Shown here: piece by piece, positions 1-10,086 of the stretch
How the letters are laid out: every line of letters starts with the position of its first letter
Numbering within the stretch: position 1 is the stretch's first letter
Assembly: GCF_001590725.1 (NCBI RefSeq)
Contig: NZ_LQXR01000009.1
Location: forward strand, 1 to 64,000
Length of the DNA: 64,000 bases
From: Snodgrassella sp. CFCC 13594
GTDB taxonomy: Bacteria > Pseudomonadota > Gammaproteobacteria > Burkholderiales > Neisseriaceae
Reading direction: 5' to 3'
Position numbers and translations under genes: made by a program
The notes under the pieces: generated by a model
Databases searched by the model: none
Told to the model about the DNA's origin: nothing
The model's input: the letters and a program-made list of their open reading frames with translations, nothing else

Positions 1-443
1 TGCTTGGCATTCTCAGCGCTGGACTTGCTTTGCCATGCATACACCACACCACCAATAATAGCCAGTACCACCACACCCATCACCCATTTGGGTAAGGTTT
101 TTTTCACCGGAGCGCCTTGAAAATTCAACTCTGCAGAGGTATTGGAGGAAGCTGTTGGTGCTGTTGTTTTGCTACTGGGGAACACCTGGCTTAAATACTC
201 ATTGACCTCAGTAATATCGGTATCCAAAAAACGGGCATATGTATGGACAAATCCTTTCACAAATACGGGTTCAGGCAGCCCTTCGTAGCACCCGCTTTCC
301 AGCGCCTCAACACGGCGAGCAGGAAATTTCAACCGCTCAGCCACCTCGCCCACCGACAGGCCTTTACGCTCTCGTGCTTGGCGTAATACCGCCCCTAAGG
401 CTGCAGCGGCATTCGGGATATCGTTGTTGTGGGTCTCACTCAT
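1..443 (-). CDS. rodZ: RodZ-like helix-turn-helix membrane protein (partial, 3' end outside window)
   Basis: The first 147 codons are visible. Residues about 14-75 form an HTH_25-type helix-turn-helix (RQARERKGLSVGEVAERLKF), followed by a Ser/Thr-rich linker and one membrane segment at about 118-137 (WVMGVVVLAIIGGVVYAW). This layout is that of RodZ, the cytoskeletal adaptor that links MreB to the elongation machinery; the periplasmic C-terminal domain lies beyond the left edge. The ATG overlaps the pilW stop by one base (TAATG), so the two are translationally coupled. The pilW-rodZ pairing is common in Neisseriaceae and other proteobacteria. Alternative: a general DUF4115/HTH membrane protein. 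The family call is firm, the symbol somewhat less so. Confidence 0.85.
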   Translation of the reverse strand, partial: MSETHNNDIPNAAAALGAVLRQARERKGLSVGEVAERLKFPARRVEALESGCYEGLPEPVFVKGFVHTYARFLDTDITEVNEYLSQVFPSSKTTAPTASSNTSAELNFQGAPVKKTLPKWVMGVVVLAIIGGVVYAWQSKSSAENAK

Positions 444-1210
444 TACATTCGTCCTGTCGAGATTTCTTGCAACTCATTAGAATAAGGAAAATTGGCGCGT
501 AATTGTGCTTCATATTCATATGCTGCTTGGCTATAACCCAATGATCGGGCAATCTTCCAACCCAGCAATAAATCATCTGCGTCTAAATTATTAATGCGAC
601 TTTGGTATTGGCGAAATAGATAATCAGCATCTTGCGCATTACCCGCCAGCAAGGCCGTTCTGGCCATTTCTTTCTGTGCTGGCGCAAAATTACGATTGGC
701 CGCTAAAGCACGTTCAAAGTACGCCTTAGCAAGACTGTACTGACCCATGCGTGTGGTACAAATGCCTTTATTCATGTTCGCTACTTCTGGCGATGGATAA
801 GTGGGATCAGCCAAAGCCTTATCAAAATAGGCAATCGACGCCGCAGGATTATTGCGCACATCACACACAAACCAACCATAATTATTATTGACTTCCGCAC
901 TATCAGGCGCCAATGTCAAAGCCCGTTTAAAGCTTTCTTCAGCTTTAACGGGTTCCTTCAAATACTGCCAAATTTGCGCACGAATCAGCCACGCATAAAC
1001 ATAAGAACTATTGCTCTGCAATGCTTCATCAATGGTGCTAACCGCCTGACGATAATCACCTGAACGCATGAATTCGACAGCCAATTGGGTTTTAATTTGC
1101 GCAACTTCTTCCACGCGTTCCGCTCGCGTCGGCTGCTTCAATCCTTGTGAAGCACACCCTACCAACAGCACACCCAAGGTTACCGCCCAAACAGCTGCTT
1201 TGATGTTCAT
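443..1210 (-). CDS. pilW: Type IV pilus biogenesis TPR lipoprotein PilW (PilF)
   Basis: 255 residues. The N-terminus is a lipoprotein signal peptide ending in the lipobox LLVGC with the lipidated Cys at position 19. Tetratricopeptide repeats follow between about residues 35 and 190 (for example the segment NNNYGWFVCD typical of PilF/PilW). The family is the outer-membrane pilotin needed for multimerisation or stability of the PilQ secretin and so for type IV pili, which in Neisseriaceae also drive DNA uptake; this fits the many uptake sequences in the window. It lies 4 nt after rlmN and overlaps the start of rodZ, so the three are probably one transcript. Confidence 0.92.
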   Translation of the reverse strand: MNIKAAVWAVTLGVLLVGCASQGLKQPTRAERVEEVAQIKTQLAVEFMRSGDYRQAVSTIDEALQSNSSYVYAWLIRAQIWQYLKEPVKAEESFKRALTLAPDSAEVNNNYGWFVCDVRNNPAASIAYFDKALADPTYPSPEVANMNKGICTTRMGQYSLAKAYFERALAANRNFAPAQKEMARTALLAGNAQDADYLFRQYQSRINNLDADDLLLGWKIARSLGYSQAAYEYEAQLRANFPYSNELQEISTGRM

Positions 1211-1214
1211 CTCA

Positions 1215-2297
1215 TTATTCCTTCATCAATTGCCATTTTTGCTGGCGCCGGGTTTTATCATTGACCTTGCCTGCCAATTGACCACAAGCAGCATCAATAT
1301 CGTCGCCACGGGTTTTACGTACAGTCACCACCAACCCTGCTTCCTGCAAAATATCGCGAAAGACACGAATACGCTCATTGCTGGACCGTTCAAATCCCGA
1401 ATGAGGAAAAGGATTAAACGGAATCAGATTGAATTTACACGGTACATTTTTAACCAAATCAATCAGTTCCCGCGCATGTTGTGCTTCGTCGTTAACCCCT
1501 TGCAACATTACATATTCAAAAGTAATAAAATCACGTGGTGCTTTAACCAAATAGCGTTCACATGCCGCCATCAATGTCTTCAGCGGGTATTTTTTATTCA
1601 ACGGAACAATTTCGTCACGCACCACATCATTAGAGGCATGCAGCGATACCGCCAACGCCACCGGCATCACGTCCCGCAATCGATCCATTTGTGGCACCAT
1701 GCCAGACGTGGATACAGTTACGCGTCGACGCGACAAACCATAACCGTGATCATCCAGCATGATGCTGAGCGCAGTAACCACATTATCAAAATTGGCTAGT
1801 GGTTCGCCCATGCCCATCATGACCACATTGGAAATAACACGCTCATTCTTAGGCGTAACCCCCAGCGCTTTATTGGCCCACCACAATTGGCCAATGATTT
1901 CTGCAGTATTCAAATTGCGGTTAAAGCCCTGCCGACCAGTGGAGCAGAACAAACATTCCAGCGCGCAGCCAATCTGCGAAGAAATACACAATGTACCACG
2001 TGTATCTTCAGGGATGAATACAGTTTCCACACCATTGCCCGTACCCACATCCAATAGCCACTTGCGTGTACCATCGCTGGACTTTTGCTCAGTAATCAAA
2101 CCGGGCACTGCCACTTCGGCACGTTCCTGTAATTTAGCGCGCAGCGATTTGGCTAAATCAGTCATGTCATCAAAGTTATTGGCACCGCCCAAATGCATCC
2201 ACCGCATCACTTGCTTCGCGCGAAAAGGCTTTTCACCCATTTGGGCAAAATGGGTGGTTAGGCTCGGCAAATCATAATTCAATAAATTCGTTTTCAT
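1215..2297 (-). CDS. rlmN: Dual-specificity RNA methyltransferase RlmN
   Basis: 360 residues from the ATG at 2297; a TTG 12 nt further upstream is possible but less likely. Radical-SAM enzyme that makes 2-methyladenosine at A2503 of 23S rRNA and A37 of some tRNAs. The iron-sulfur motif CALECLFC places the cluster cysteines at 111, 115 and 118. The C-terminal Cys of DAACGQL is the one that forms the methyl-carrying thiol/mC state in the family. The motif [13 protein letters not shown] is also characteristic. It lies between ndk and pilW, an order typical of Neisseriaceae, with a DUS inverted pair between ndk and rlmN that may lower read-through. Confidence 0.97.
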   Translation of the reverse strand: MKTNLLNYDLPSLTTHFAQMGEKPFRAKQVMRWMHLGGANNFDDMTDLAKSLRAKLQERAEVAVPGLITEQKSSDGTRKWLLDVGTGNGVETVFIPEDTRGTLCISSQIGCALECLFCSTGRQGFNRNLNTAEIIGQLWWANKALGVTPKNERVISNVVMMGMGEPLANFDNVVTALSIMLDDHGYGLSRRRVTVSTSGMVPQMDRLRDVMPVALAVSLHASNDVVRDEIVPLNKKYPLKTLMAACERYLVKAPRDFITFEYVMLQGVNDEAQHARELIDLVKNVPCKFNLIPFNPFPHSGFERSSNERIRVFRDILQEAGLVVTVRKTRGDDIDAACGQLAGKVNDKTRRQQKWQLMKE

Positions 2298-2368
2298 TTC
2301 AGGCTTCAATCTTTTGGGTTAAGCTCAAACAGCCAATCAGCCAGCCAAGCTTAACGCAAAGGACTTAA

Positions 2369-2394
2369 AGGCTGCCTGAATAACTCAGGCAGCC
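2369..2394. terminator. DUS inverted pair between ndk and rlmN
   Basis: AGGCTGCCTGAA is followed 3 nt later by a slightly imperfect complement (CTCAGGCAGCCT). The stem could terminate transcripts leaving ndk on the minus strand. There is no clear T run, so termination may be weak and rlmN could be partly read through. Confidence 0.6.
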
Positions 2395-2416
2395 TGTGTC
2401 TTAGCGACAAGGGCGA

Positions 2417-2842
2417 TTAACGCGGGCAAATTTCGCTGTCATCAAAGAAATAAGCCACTTCAATGGCAGCATTTTCCAAACTGTCTGAACCGTGCACAGC
2501 ATTGGCATCAATAGAATCAGCGAAATCCGCACGAATGGTACCTGAAGCGGCTTCTTTTGGATTGGTAGCACCCATCAATTCACGGTTTTTGGCTACGGCA
2601 TTGTCACCTTCCAAAACCTGAATCATCACTGGACCGCTGATCATAAAAGCCACCAAATCAGCAAAAAATGGGCGCTCTTTATGAACTGCATAAAAGCCTT
2701 CGGCTTCCGCACGCGACAAGTGCTTCATTTTGGCCGCAATAATTTTCAAGCCGTTGCTTTCAAACCGAGAATAAATCTGACCAATCACGTTTTTGGCCAC
2801 AGCATCTGGTTTCACAATCGACAAAGTACGTTCAATAGACAT
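2417..2842 (-). CDS. ndk: Nucleoside diphosphate kinase
   Basis: 141 residues, the standard length. Transfers the gamma phosphate of ATP to nucleoside diphosphates through a phosphohistidine. The active-site motif NAVHGSDS is present with the catalytic His at 117, and the N-terminal [12 protein letters not shown] is the usual opening of the family. It is the first gene of the ndk-rlmN-pilW-rodZ group on the minus strand. Nothing unusual is seen. Confidence 0.98.
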   Translation of the reverse strand: MSIERTLSIVKPDAVAKNVIGQIYSRFESNGLKIIAAKMKHLSRAEAEGFYAVHKERPFFADLVAFMISGPVMIQVLEGDNAVAKNRELMGATNPKEAASGTIRADFADSIDANAVHGSDSLENAAIEVAYFFDDSEICPR

Positions 2843-2960
2843 TTAAAACTCCAATAGTTCAATTACCGTCTGGCATCTCAAAGCAAATCCCAGACACAAA
2901 AAATCAAATGTGCCGCATTTTAGCAAGTTTTGGGCAGTTTTAATACGCTTTTAACCCTAT

Positions 2961-4118
2961 CTAAACAGAACCTGCAACATCTAAAGTCAAATGTGGCAAT
3001 GCCAAATATGCCTCAGACTGCATTTCTGTCAATCGACTGACAGTCCGCGTAAACTCTTCAGCAAAGTCACCTTCGGTATAGAGTTCATTCATCACCACAT
3101 CACTACTGGCACAAAGTTTTACTCGATAATCGTATAGCACATCAATAAGCCAAGTCAGCCTGCGCGCCTCATTGCGTTCGGTCGATGCCAATTTAGCCAT
3201 ACCAGAGATCAACACCACGCGGTAATGCTGAGCCAGGAACAAATAATCATTTTGCGAACGTGGGCCGCGGCATAACTCATCAAAATGAAACCAAATGCAG
3301 GCATCACTTTGCCCTTGGCTGTGGATATTTCGACCCATTACCGTAATTTGGCCTGGCGTCGGTGCTTGCCCATTACTCATCTGCATAAACAGCGTCGCCA
3401 ATTTTTGCTCATTTACCGTATTGGCTGGTACATAAAACACATCTGCAGGCTTAAGCGTACGCAAACGATAGTCTTCACCCCCATCCACGTTTAATACAGT
3501 CAATTCACGCTCAATCAGTGCAATGGTCGGCAAAAAACTGGATCGATTTTGCCCTTGAGGATACAGCGCTGAAGGCATGTAATTTGAAGTAGCCACCAAC
3601 ACCACCCCTTCATCAAATAAACTTTCCAGCAACCGTCCCAAAATCATCGCATCGGCAATATCGCTGACATGAAACTCATCAAAACACAACACACGCACTT
3701 CCTTGGCAATATCATGCGCAACTGCCTGCAATGGATTGGCTTCACTGTGGTGTGCTTTCAAGCGCTGATGCACTTCTGCCATAAATGCATGAAAATGCAC
3801 GCGGCGCTTGCGTCGATAAGGCAAACACCCAAAAAACACATCCATTAGAAAACTTTTCCCACGCCCTACACCGCCATAAAAGTACACTCCTTTGGGGGAC
3901 TGCGGTGAACGCAAACTTCGTCCCAAAAAACGATTACGTTTGCGTTTAAACATCATCAAATCATCCCACAGCTTATCCAATACTTTTATGGCACGATATT
4001 GTGCTGCATCTTGAATAAAACCAGGCTGCTGTTGGGCTGCCTGATACCAAGTCAACGGGCTTTGATTTTGAAAAGAAGGGGAGACAAAAACAGGAGCAGT
4101 CATGGATTCGATATTCAT
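2961..4118 (-). CDS. zapE: Cell division protein ZapE (AFG1-like ATPase)
   Basis: 385 residues. The Walker A motif GGVGRGKS lies at about 82-89 and the Walker B segment VLCFDEFHVSD at about 142-152, both specific to the AFG1/ZapE family of P-loop ATPases. ZapE destabilises FtsZ polymers and is needed for division under low oxygen or high temperature in E. coli; a role here is inferred from family membership. A second in-frame ATG at 4103 gives a protein 5 residues shorter and cannot be excluded. It stands alone between ndk and ihfB. Confidence 0.93.
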   Translation of the reverse strand: MNIESMTAPVFVSPSFQNQSPLTWYQAAQQQPGFIQDAAQYRAIKVLDKLWDDLMMFKRKRNRFLGRSLRSPQSPKGVYFYGGVGRGKSFLMDVFFGCLPYRRKRRVHFHAFMAEVHQRLKAHHSEANPLQAVAHDIAKEVRVLCFDEFHVSDIADAMILGRLLESLFDEGVVLVATSNYMPSALYPQGQNRSSFLPTIALIERELTVLNVDGGEDYRLRTLKPADVFYVPANTVNEQKLATLFMQMSNGQAPTPGQITVMGRNIHSQGQSDACIWFHFDELCRGPRSQNDYLFLAQHYRVVLISGMAKLASTERNEARRLTWLIDVLYDYRVKLCASSDVVMNELYTEGDFAEEFTRTVSRLTEMQSEAYLALPHLTLDVAGSV

Positions 4119-4237
4119 TTCTCAGATGGAAACCAGGAATAAGGCTTTCCTCATGCATCAACCAACCACATGGAATAGCCCAGAAAATTAGACGGTGAAC
4201 CATATCATAAGGCGACTACCCAAGCCACCATGGTGTC

Positions 4238-4273
4238 CAAAAAAACAAAAACGCCGCTGAAATCAGCGGCGTT
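4238..4273 (-). terminator. Rho-independent terminator of rpsA-ihfB
   Basis: Perfect stem AACGCCGCTGA / TCAGCGGCGTT at 4250-4273 with a 2-base loop, followed in the minus-strand direction by a T-rich tract (4238-4249 read as A on the plus strand). It lies 20 nt downstream of the ihfB stop. Confidence 0.9.
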
Positions 4274-4292
4274 CAATCAAGCCAATAAGGCT

Positions 4293-4610
4293 TTATTTGG
4301 TTTGATCCAGCAAAGCCTGATCCACGCGTTCGCGCAATTCCTTGCCCGGTTTAAAATGCGGCACAAATTTCTCAGGTACCGCTACTTTTTCACCAGTTTT
4401 GGGATTCCGCCCCAAACGAGCTGGGCGGTGATTCAAGTCAAAGCTACCAAAACCACGGATTTCAATGCGTTGGCCACGAGCCAAGGAGCGTGTCATGGTG
4501 TCCACCAAGATTTTCACGCTCTGCTCCACATCTTTGGCGACCAATTGAGTATTGCCATTATCCGCGGTATACAACTCCGCCAAACGAATCATTAACTCAG
4601 ACTTGGTCAT
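4293..4610 (-). CDS. ihfB: Integration host factor subunit beta
   Basis: 105 residues. HU/IHF-family nucleoid protein that bends DNA as a heterodimer with IhfA. The N-terminal [14 protein letters not shown] and the DNA-inserting arm with [19 protein letters not shown] are diagnostic of IHF-beta rather than HU. It begins 5 nt after the rpsA stop codon, the gene order also found in enterobacteria, so it is almost certainly cotranscribed with rpsA. A strong terminator follows it. Confidence 0.96.
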   Translation of the reverse strand: MTKSELMIRLAELYTADNGNTQLVAKDVEQSVKILVDTMTRSLARGQRIEIRGFGSFDLNHRPARLGRNPKTGEKVAVPEKFVPHFKPGKELRERVDQALLDQTK

Positions 4611-4615
4611 AATGC

Positions 4616-6298
4616 TTACTCGTTGTCACCAGATAATTTGGCTTTCAGCAAATCGCCCAAGCTGGTGGTGCCCGCATTGGCATTATCTACAGACAAGGAA
4701 CGCAACGCTTCATTGTTTTCTTTAGCGTCTTTGGCTTTAATAGACAAATTAATGCTGCGGTTTTTGCGATCAACCGTAGTGATGACTGCTTCGACTTCTT
4801 CGCCTTCTTTCAACACGTTGCGGATGTCTTCCACGCGGTCGCTGGAAACTTCAGAAGCACGTAAGTAGCCTTCCACGTCATCAGCCAAAGCAATCACTGC
4901 GCCTTTAGCGTCCAATGATTTCACGGTACCTTTAACCAAGCTGCCTTTGTCGTTGACGCTGATGTAGTTATTGAAGGGATCACCAGCCAATTGTTTGATG
5001 CCCAAAGAAATGCGTTCTTTGTCGACATCAATGGCCAATACCACGGCTTCAACTTCTTCACCTTTCTTGAATTGACGCACAGCTTCTTCGCCGCCGTCAC
5101 TCCAAGACAAATCAGACAAGTGCACCAAACCATCGATGCCACCCGGCAAACCAACAAATACACCAAAATCAGTGATGGATTTAACCGCACCAGTGATTTT
5201 GTCGCCTTTGTTGTAATTGGCTTCAAATTCTTGCCATGGGTTGGCTTGGCATTGTTTCATACCCAAAGAAATACGGCGACGATCTTCGTCTATTTCCAGA
5301 ATCATCACTTCTACTTCATCACCCACTTGCACTACTTTGCTTGGGTGAACGTTTTTGTTGGTCCAATCCATTTCAGACACATGTACCAAACCTTCAATGC
5401 CTTGTTCAATCTCCACGAATGCACCGTAATCGGTCAAATTGGTTACTTTACCAAACAGACGGGTACCTTGCGGATAACGACGAGCCAAACCATTCCAAGG
5501 GTCTTCGCCTAATTGTTTCAGACCCAAAGACACGCGGCTGCGCTCTTGATCGAATTTCAATACTTTGGCTTCGACTTCTTGGCCCACTTCCAATACTTCG
5601 CTTGGGTGTTTCACGCGGCGCCAAGCCAAATCGGTGATGTGCAACAAACCATCGATACCACCCAAATCCACAAACGCACCATAATCGGTAATGTTTTTCA
5701 CAATACCTTTCACCACAGCGCCTTCGGCCAAGTTTTCCAACAACGCCTTGCGTTCTTCGCCTAAGGTTTCTTCCAGTACGGCACGGCGAGAAACAACCAC
5801 ATTATTACGGCGTTTGTCTAATTTGATTACTTTGAATTCAATTTCTTTGCCTTCAAAGTGAGACGTATCCTTAACCGGACGCACATCAACCAAAGAACCC
5901 GGCAAGAAAGCACGGATGCTGTTGATCATCACAGTCAAGCCGCCTTTGACTTTACCATTGATCACGCCAGACAGGATTTCGCCATTTTCCATGGCTTCTT
6001 CCAATTTAATCCAATCGGCGGCGCGTTTGGCTTTTTCACGTGACAACTTGGTTTCACCAAAACCGTTTTCCACGGATTCGATGGTCACGGTTACAAAGTC
6101 ACCCACTTTAACTTCAATCTCGCCCGCTGCATTTTTGAATTCATTCACGTCAATCAGAGATTCTGATTTCAAACCGGCATTCACGGTCACGAAGTTATTA
6201 TCAATAGCCACGACTTCCGCGGTGATTACTTCGCCGGGGTTCATCTCTTGCAGGGTGAAGCTTTCTTCCAGCAGTTGGGCAAAATTTTCCATAGTCAT
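4616..6298 (-). CDS. rpsA: 30S ribosomal protein S1
   Basis: 560 residues, the normal length in Neisseria. Six S1 OB-fold repeats can be followed; the four C-terminal ones share motifs such as [20 protein letters not shown] and [21 protein letters not shown]1 binds mRNA 5' regions and helps initiation on messages with weak Shine-Dalgarno sequences. The start at 6298 is preferred because GAGATG lies 7 nt upstream; an ATG two codons later (6292) is farther from it. It is followed closely by ihfB. The 211-nt stretch between cmk and rpsA is long enough to hold a promoter and leader, but I recognise no specific element there. Confidence 0.97.
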   Translation of the reverse strand: MTMENFAQLLEESFTLQEMNPGEVITAEVVAIDNNFVTVNAGLKSESLIDVNEFKNAAGEIEVKVGDFVTVTIESVENGFGETKLSREKAKRAADWIKLEEAMENGEILSGVINGKVKGGLTVMINSIRAFLPGSLVDVRPVKDTSHFEGKEIEFKVIKLDKRRNNVVVSRRAVLEETLGEERKALLENLAEGAVVKGIVKNITDYGAFVDLGGIDGLLHITDLAWRRVKHPSEVLEVGQEVEAKVLKFDQERSRVSLGLKQLGEDPWNGLARRYPQGTRLFGKVTNLTDYGAFVEIEQGIEGLVHVSEMDWTNKNVHPSKVVQVGDEVEVMILEIDEDRRRISLGMKQCQANPWQEFEANYNKGDKITGAVKSITDFGVFVGLPGGIDGLVHLSDLSWSDGGEEAVRQFKKGEEVEAVVLAIDVDKERISLGIKQLAGDPFNNYISVNDKGSLVKGTVKSLDAKGAVIALADDVEGYLRASEVSSDRVEDIRNVLKEGEEVEAVITTVDRKNRSINLSIKAKDAKENNEALRSLSVDNANAGTTSLGDLLKAKLSGDNE

Positions 6299-6368
6299 CT
6301 AATCATCTCTTGTGTACTGCCAAGGCGTACGAGGTTGGTTATGTAAAGCCGCTGCACCCTGGCTGCAT

Positions 6369-6380
6369 CGGCTGCCTGAA
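6369..6380 (+). repeat. DNA uptake sequence (11 of 12 match)
   Basis: CGGCTGCCTGAA in the rpsA upstream region, one mismatch from the 12-mer AGGCTGCCTGAA that recurs across the chromosomal part of the window. Confidence 0.6.
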
Positions 6381-6509
6381 ACCTTTCTGGCCAACATACC
6401 CACCCCAACAAAAGTTGGGTCAATACGTTGAAGACAATCCGCCATCAGTTTCGCGTTTGATCCGACCCAATCGCTGAATCAAACCAAAGCGCGCCATTGT
6501 ACATGAATT

Positions 6510-7178
6510 TTAGATTTGTTGATACCAATCAAGCACTTTTTGTACGCTGTGTAGAATATCCAAATTAGAGGTATCCAACACATGCGCATCCGCTGTAGGC
6601 TTCAATGGTGCCACGCTGCGATTGCGGTCTGCTTCATCCCGTTTTTCAATATCTTGCAAAATGCGCGTGTACTCGGCACTACCCACAGCCACACCCAATT
6701 GTTTGGCACGTCGCTCAGCGCGTACGGGTGCACTGGCCGTAAGGAAAATTTTCAATACCGCGTAAGGAAACACCACTGAAGCCATGTCGCGGCCATCAGC
6801 CACCAAACCAGGCGCCTTCAAAAAATCACGCTGGCGTTGTAATAAAGCGGTGCGGACAGCAGGCAACTTGGCCACCGCTGATGCACCCATACCCACGGCC
6901 TCACTGCGAATGGCTTCCGTCACATCAGCACCCGCCAACAACACACACCCTTCACCAAAGCACACTGGTAAATGTTGTGCCAATAGCGCCAGCGAAACTT
7001 CATCATCCCAAGCCACGTCTTGTTGCTGCGCGGCCAATGCCGTGAGCCGATACAACGCACCAGAATCCAAATAAGCCCAGCCTAAATGGTCTGCCACCCG
7101 AGCGGCCACCGTGCCTTTACCAGAAGCGCTGGGGCCATCAATGGCAATCACAGGATAAGGAGAAATTGGGGAGGACAT
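6510..7178 (-). CDS. cmk: Cytidylate kinase
   Basis: 222 residues. Phosphorylates CMP and dCMP with ATP. The P-loop GPSASGKGT lies at 15-23, and the family motifs YLDSGALYR and DGRDMASVVFP are present, the latter carrying the Asp/Arg residues that contact CMP. It lies upstream of rpsA on the same strand, the conserved cmk-rpsA-ihfB order. aroA lies divergently on the other side. Confidence 0.97.
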   Translation of the reverse strand: MSSPISPYPVIAIDGPSASGKGTVAARVADHLGWAYLDSGALYRLTALAAQQQDVAWDDEVSLALLAQHLPVCFGEGCVLLAGADVTEAIRSEAVGMGASAVAKLPAVRTALLQRQRDFLKAPGLVADGRDMASVVFPYAVLKIFLTASAPVRAERRAKQLGVAVGSAEYTRILQDIEKRDEADRNRSVAPLKPTADAHVLDTSNLDILHSVQKVLDWYQQI

Positions 7179-7519
7179 ACGGTCTCCAAACAGTTATCAA
7201 GCGCTTGCCCCAACACGCACAAGCTGCCCATGATTCAATCAAACGAAATTTGGCTTGTATTATAACCCATCTACATCTAACAACGACCAACGTGCTCGCT
7301 TATCCATCAACAGAATCGAAAAACATAGGTAGCAGATCACCCCAAAACCATCATCGCCAAACAAATGCCTACAACACCGCAACAAATAATGAATTTCTTT
7401 TCAGGCAACCTACACTTGCCGTACAGCACAGCCACCACATGCACCAGCAGCAGTCACAACGGTGCATTAAAGAACGGAATTGGGCATAATAAGCACCATC
7501 TGATTTTCGCGATCACACC
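7179..7519. other. Divergent cmk/aroA intergenic region, nothing specific recognised
   Basis: 341 bases between the divergent starts of cmk and aroA. It is A/C-rich on the plus strand and contains one degenerate uptake-like word (TTCAGGCAACCT near 7403). It presumably holds promoters for both genes, but I cannot point to convincing -35/-10 pairs, and no open frame looks coding. Confidence 0.5.
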
Positions 7520-8836
7520 ATGAACACCCCTACTTTGCATTTACCGCCCGCCCAACTCAAAACCACCAGCTCAGTTTTGCTACCCGGCTCTAAAAGCATT
7601 TCCAATCGCACGTTGCTGCTCGCAGCACTGGCCGACAACACCACAGAAATCCGCTCGCTGCTGCATTCTGATGACACCCAACGCATGCTCGAAGCATTGG
7701 TCAAGCTGGGTATCCATATTGAGTCCTTGCCAAAGACGGCAGCTGATCCTACTGTAGGCCTACGCGTACAAGGCAGCTGTGGCCGTTTCCCCCAGCAGAA
7801 AGCCGATTTATTTCTGGGCAATGCTGGCACCGCATTCCGACCACTCACCGCAGCACTGGCGCTCTTAGGTGGCGATTATCATCTGCACGGCGTGGCACGC
7901 ATGCACGAGCGCCCCATCGGCGATTTGGTCGATGCTTTGCGCGCAGCAGGTGCCCACATTGATTACTTGACTAACGCTGGTTTTCCGCCGCTGCACATCG
8001 GCCCATTCGAACACCGTCCCGATCCGTGTTTATCCATCAAAGGCAATGTATCCAGCCAATTCCTGACCGCATTACTGATGGCGCTGCCGCTGACCGGACA
8101 CGCTTATCGCATTGCAGTAGTGGGTGAATTGATTTCCAAACCCTATATCGACATCACCTTAAAATTGATGGCCCAGTTTGGTGTCGCCGTGCGCCACCAT
8201 GATTACCGCACATTTGAGCTGCCTGCCCAAGCGCACTACCACGCTCCGGCTGTGGTTCATGTGGAAGGTGACGCCTCCAGTGCTTCATATTTCCTGGCCG
8301 CAGGCCTGATTTCAGGCAACCCTGTGCGGGTACTGGGCATTGGTCGAAACAGCATACAAGGCGATGTGGCGTTTGCGCAGGAATTAGAGAAGCTCGGAGC
8401 CCAACTCACATGGGGCGAAAATTTTATTGAAGTATCGCGCGCGGCCAATCAAGCCGTGTTGCCGTTTGACTTGGATGCCAACCACATTCCTGATGCGGCC
8501 ATGACCTTGGCCATCGTGGCTTTAGCCAGCGGCCAAACCTGTCGACTACGCAATATTGCAAGCTGGCGCGTCAAAGAAACCGACCGCATCAGCGCGATGG
8601 CAACCGAATTGCGCAAACTCGGCGCCACCGCAGTGGAAACCGAAGACAGCCTCACCATCACGCCACCGGCAAAGCTCATACCTGATGTCCACATCGATAC
8701 CTACGACGATCACCGCATGGCCATGTGCTTTTCATTGGTCAGCCTGATGGATACCCCCATCTACATCAATGACCCCAGCTGCGTGAACAAAACGTTTCCC
8801 CATTATTTTGATGTATTTGCCCAACTGCATGTCTGA
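7520..8836 (+). CDS. aroA: 3-phosphoshikimate 1-carboxyvinyltransferase (EPSP synthase)
   Basis: 438 residues. Sixth step of the shikimate pathway: transfers enolpyruvate from PEP to shikimate-3-phosphate. Family motifs are all present: [17 protein letters not shown] near residue 22, [11 protein letters not shown] near 95, [10 protein letters not shown] near 350 and [10 protein letters not shown] near 395. The [10 protein letters not shown] form with Gly then Ala is that of class I, glyphosate-sensitive enzymes. It is the first gene of a short plus-strand series with ruvB. Confidence 0.97.
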   Translation: MNTPTLHLPPAQLKTTSSVLLPGSKSISNRTLLLAALADNTTEIRSLLHSDDTQRMLEALVKLGIHIESLPKTAADPTVGLRVQGSCGRFPQQKADLFLGNAGTAFRPLTAALALLGGDYHLHGVARMHERPIGDLVDALRAAGAHIDYLTNAGFPPLHIGPFEHRPDPCLSIKGNVSSQFLTALLMALPLTGHAYRIAVVGELISKPYIDITLKLMAQFGVAVRHHDYRTFELPAQAHYHAPAVVHVEGDASSASYFLAAGLISGNPVRVLGIGRNSIQGDVAFAQELEKLGAQLTWGENFIEVSRAANQAVLPFDLDANHIPDAAMTLAIVALASGQTCRLRNIASWRVKETDRISAMATELRKLGATAVETEDSLTITPPAKLIPDVHIDTYDDHRMAMCFSLVSLMDTPIYINDPSCVNKTFPHYFDVFAQLHV

Positions 8837-8857
8837 TCAAGGGATTAAAACACCCTC

Positions 8858-8869
8858 AGGCTGCCTGAA
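8858..8869 (+). repeat. DNA uptake sequence
   Basis: Exact AGGCTGCCTGAA 21 nt downstream of aroA. An imperfect complement (TTCAGGCAACCG) occurs about 30 nt later, so the pair could also act as a weak terminator. Confidence 0.7.
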
Positions 8870-8996
8870 ACAGCACTCAGTCTGAAGCGCGTTTATTTTC
8901 AGGCAACCGTATTCTGGCGCCACCGCTACCGAGAGCCATCATCCATTTCCCATCTGCTTTGCGGTATCATGAGCGTATTCATCAGGCGAGACCGTT

Positions 8997-10028
8997 ATGC
9001 TGCAAACCGACAATCTTTCTGGCGCCGCACCCCAGCGCGTCATCAGCCCCCAAGCAGCCTCCGGCCAAGAAGAGCTACTCGAACGTGCTCTGCGGCCCAA
9101 GATGCTGGCCGATTACATCGGCCAAGAAAAAGCCAAAGAACAGTTGGCGATTTTCATTCAGGCCGCCAAAAAACGCGGCGAAGCCTTAGACCACACACTA
9201 CTCTTTGGCCCGCCCGGCTTGGGCAAAACCACTTTGGCCCACATCATTGCACGGGAAATGGGCGTGAATTTGCGCCAAACCTCTGGGCCTGTCTTGGAGC
9301 GGGCGGGCGATTTGGCAGCCTTACTCACCAACCTTGAACCTCATGATGTGTTGTTTATTGATGAAATCCATCGCTTAAGTCCAGTGGTGGAAGAAATTCT
9401 CTATCCAGCTTTAGAAGACTATCAACTCGACATCATGATTGGTGAAGGGCCGGCGGCGCGCTCAGTCAAGATTGACTTACCCCCATTCACGTTGGTAGGG
9501 GCCACCACCCGCGCCGGCATGCTCACCAATCCGCTGCGCGATCGTTTTGGCATCGTGTCACGCTTGGAATTTTACAATCACACTGACTTAACCACCATCG
9601 TATCTCGCTCGGCAGCACTGCTGCAGCTCCACATCGATGAAAGCGGTGCAGCAGAAGTCGCCAAGCGCAGCCGCGGTACTCCACGTATTGCCAACCGCTT
9701 ATTGCGCCGCGTGCGTGATTATGCAGAAGTCAAACACCAAGGCCGCATTGATGCAGGCGTGGCCGATGCAGCACTCAAAATGCTGGATGTGGACGACAAA
9801 GGTTTGGATGTGATGGATCGCAAATTCTTAGAAGCCATTTTATGCAAGTTCAGCGGCGGTCCCGTGGGCTTAGACAACATTGCTGCAGCGATAGGCGAGT
9901 CCACTGACACCATTGAAGACGTGATCGAACCCTACTTAATCCAGCAAGGCTTTTTACAGCGCACGCCGCGAGGGCGCATGGCCACCGAAAACAGCTACCT
10001 GCATTTTGGCTTGCCTTATTCATCTTAA
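8997..10028 (+). CDS. ruvB: Holliday junction branch migration helicase RuvB
   Basis: 343 residues. Hexameric AAA+ motor of the RuvABC resolvasome. Walker [11 protein letters not shown] near 68-77, Walker [10 protein letters not shown] near 118, sensor 1 GATTRAG near 164, and the C-terminal winged-helix segment ending in [16 protein letters not shown]. All are canonical for RuvB. It is not adjacent to ruvA or ruvC here, which is usual in Neisseriaceae. Confidence 0.98.
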   Translation: MLQTDNLSGAAPQRVISPQAASGQEELLERALRPKMLADYIGQEKAKEQLAIFIQAAKKRGEALDHTLLFGPPGLGKTTLAHIIAREMGVNLRQTSGPVLERAGDLAALLTNLEPHDVLFIDEIHRLSPVVEEILYPALEDYQLDIMIGEGPAARSVKIDLPPFTLVGATTRAGMLTNPLRDRFGIVSRLEFYNHTDLTTIVSRSAALLQLHIDESGAAEVAKRSRGTPRIANRLLRRVRDYAEVKHQGRIDAGVADAALKMLDVDDKGLDVMDRKFLEAILCKFSGGPVGLDNIAAAIGESTDTIEDVIEPYLIQQGFLQRTPRGRMATENSYLHFGLPYSS

Positions 10029-10045
10029 TTCAGGCTGCCTGAATT
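10027..10045. terminator. Palindromic uptake sequence after ruvB
   Basis: AATTCAGGC-T-GCCTGAATT is a perfect dyad with one central base and starts at the ruvB stop codon. It contains one exact 12-base uptake sequence and a near-complete one on the opposite strand. No T run follows, so it is a stem rather than a proven terminator. Confidence 0.5.
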
Positions 10046-10086
10046 CGACGTAGTGGCATCCATCACCAATCGAAAGGAAAGGCAAC

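Noticed and set aside
4616-6298. Several long plus-strand open frames opposite rpsA, and similar ones opposite groL, smc and hemX
   Set aside because: They mirror codon bias of strongly conserved genes on the other strand, have no ribosome sites of note and no recognisable motifs.
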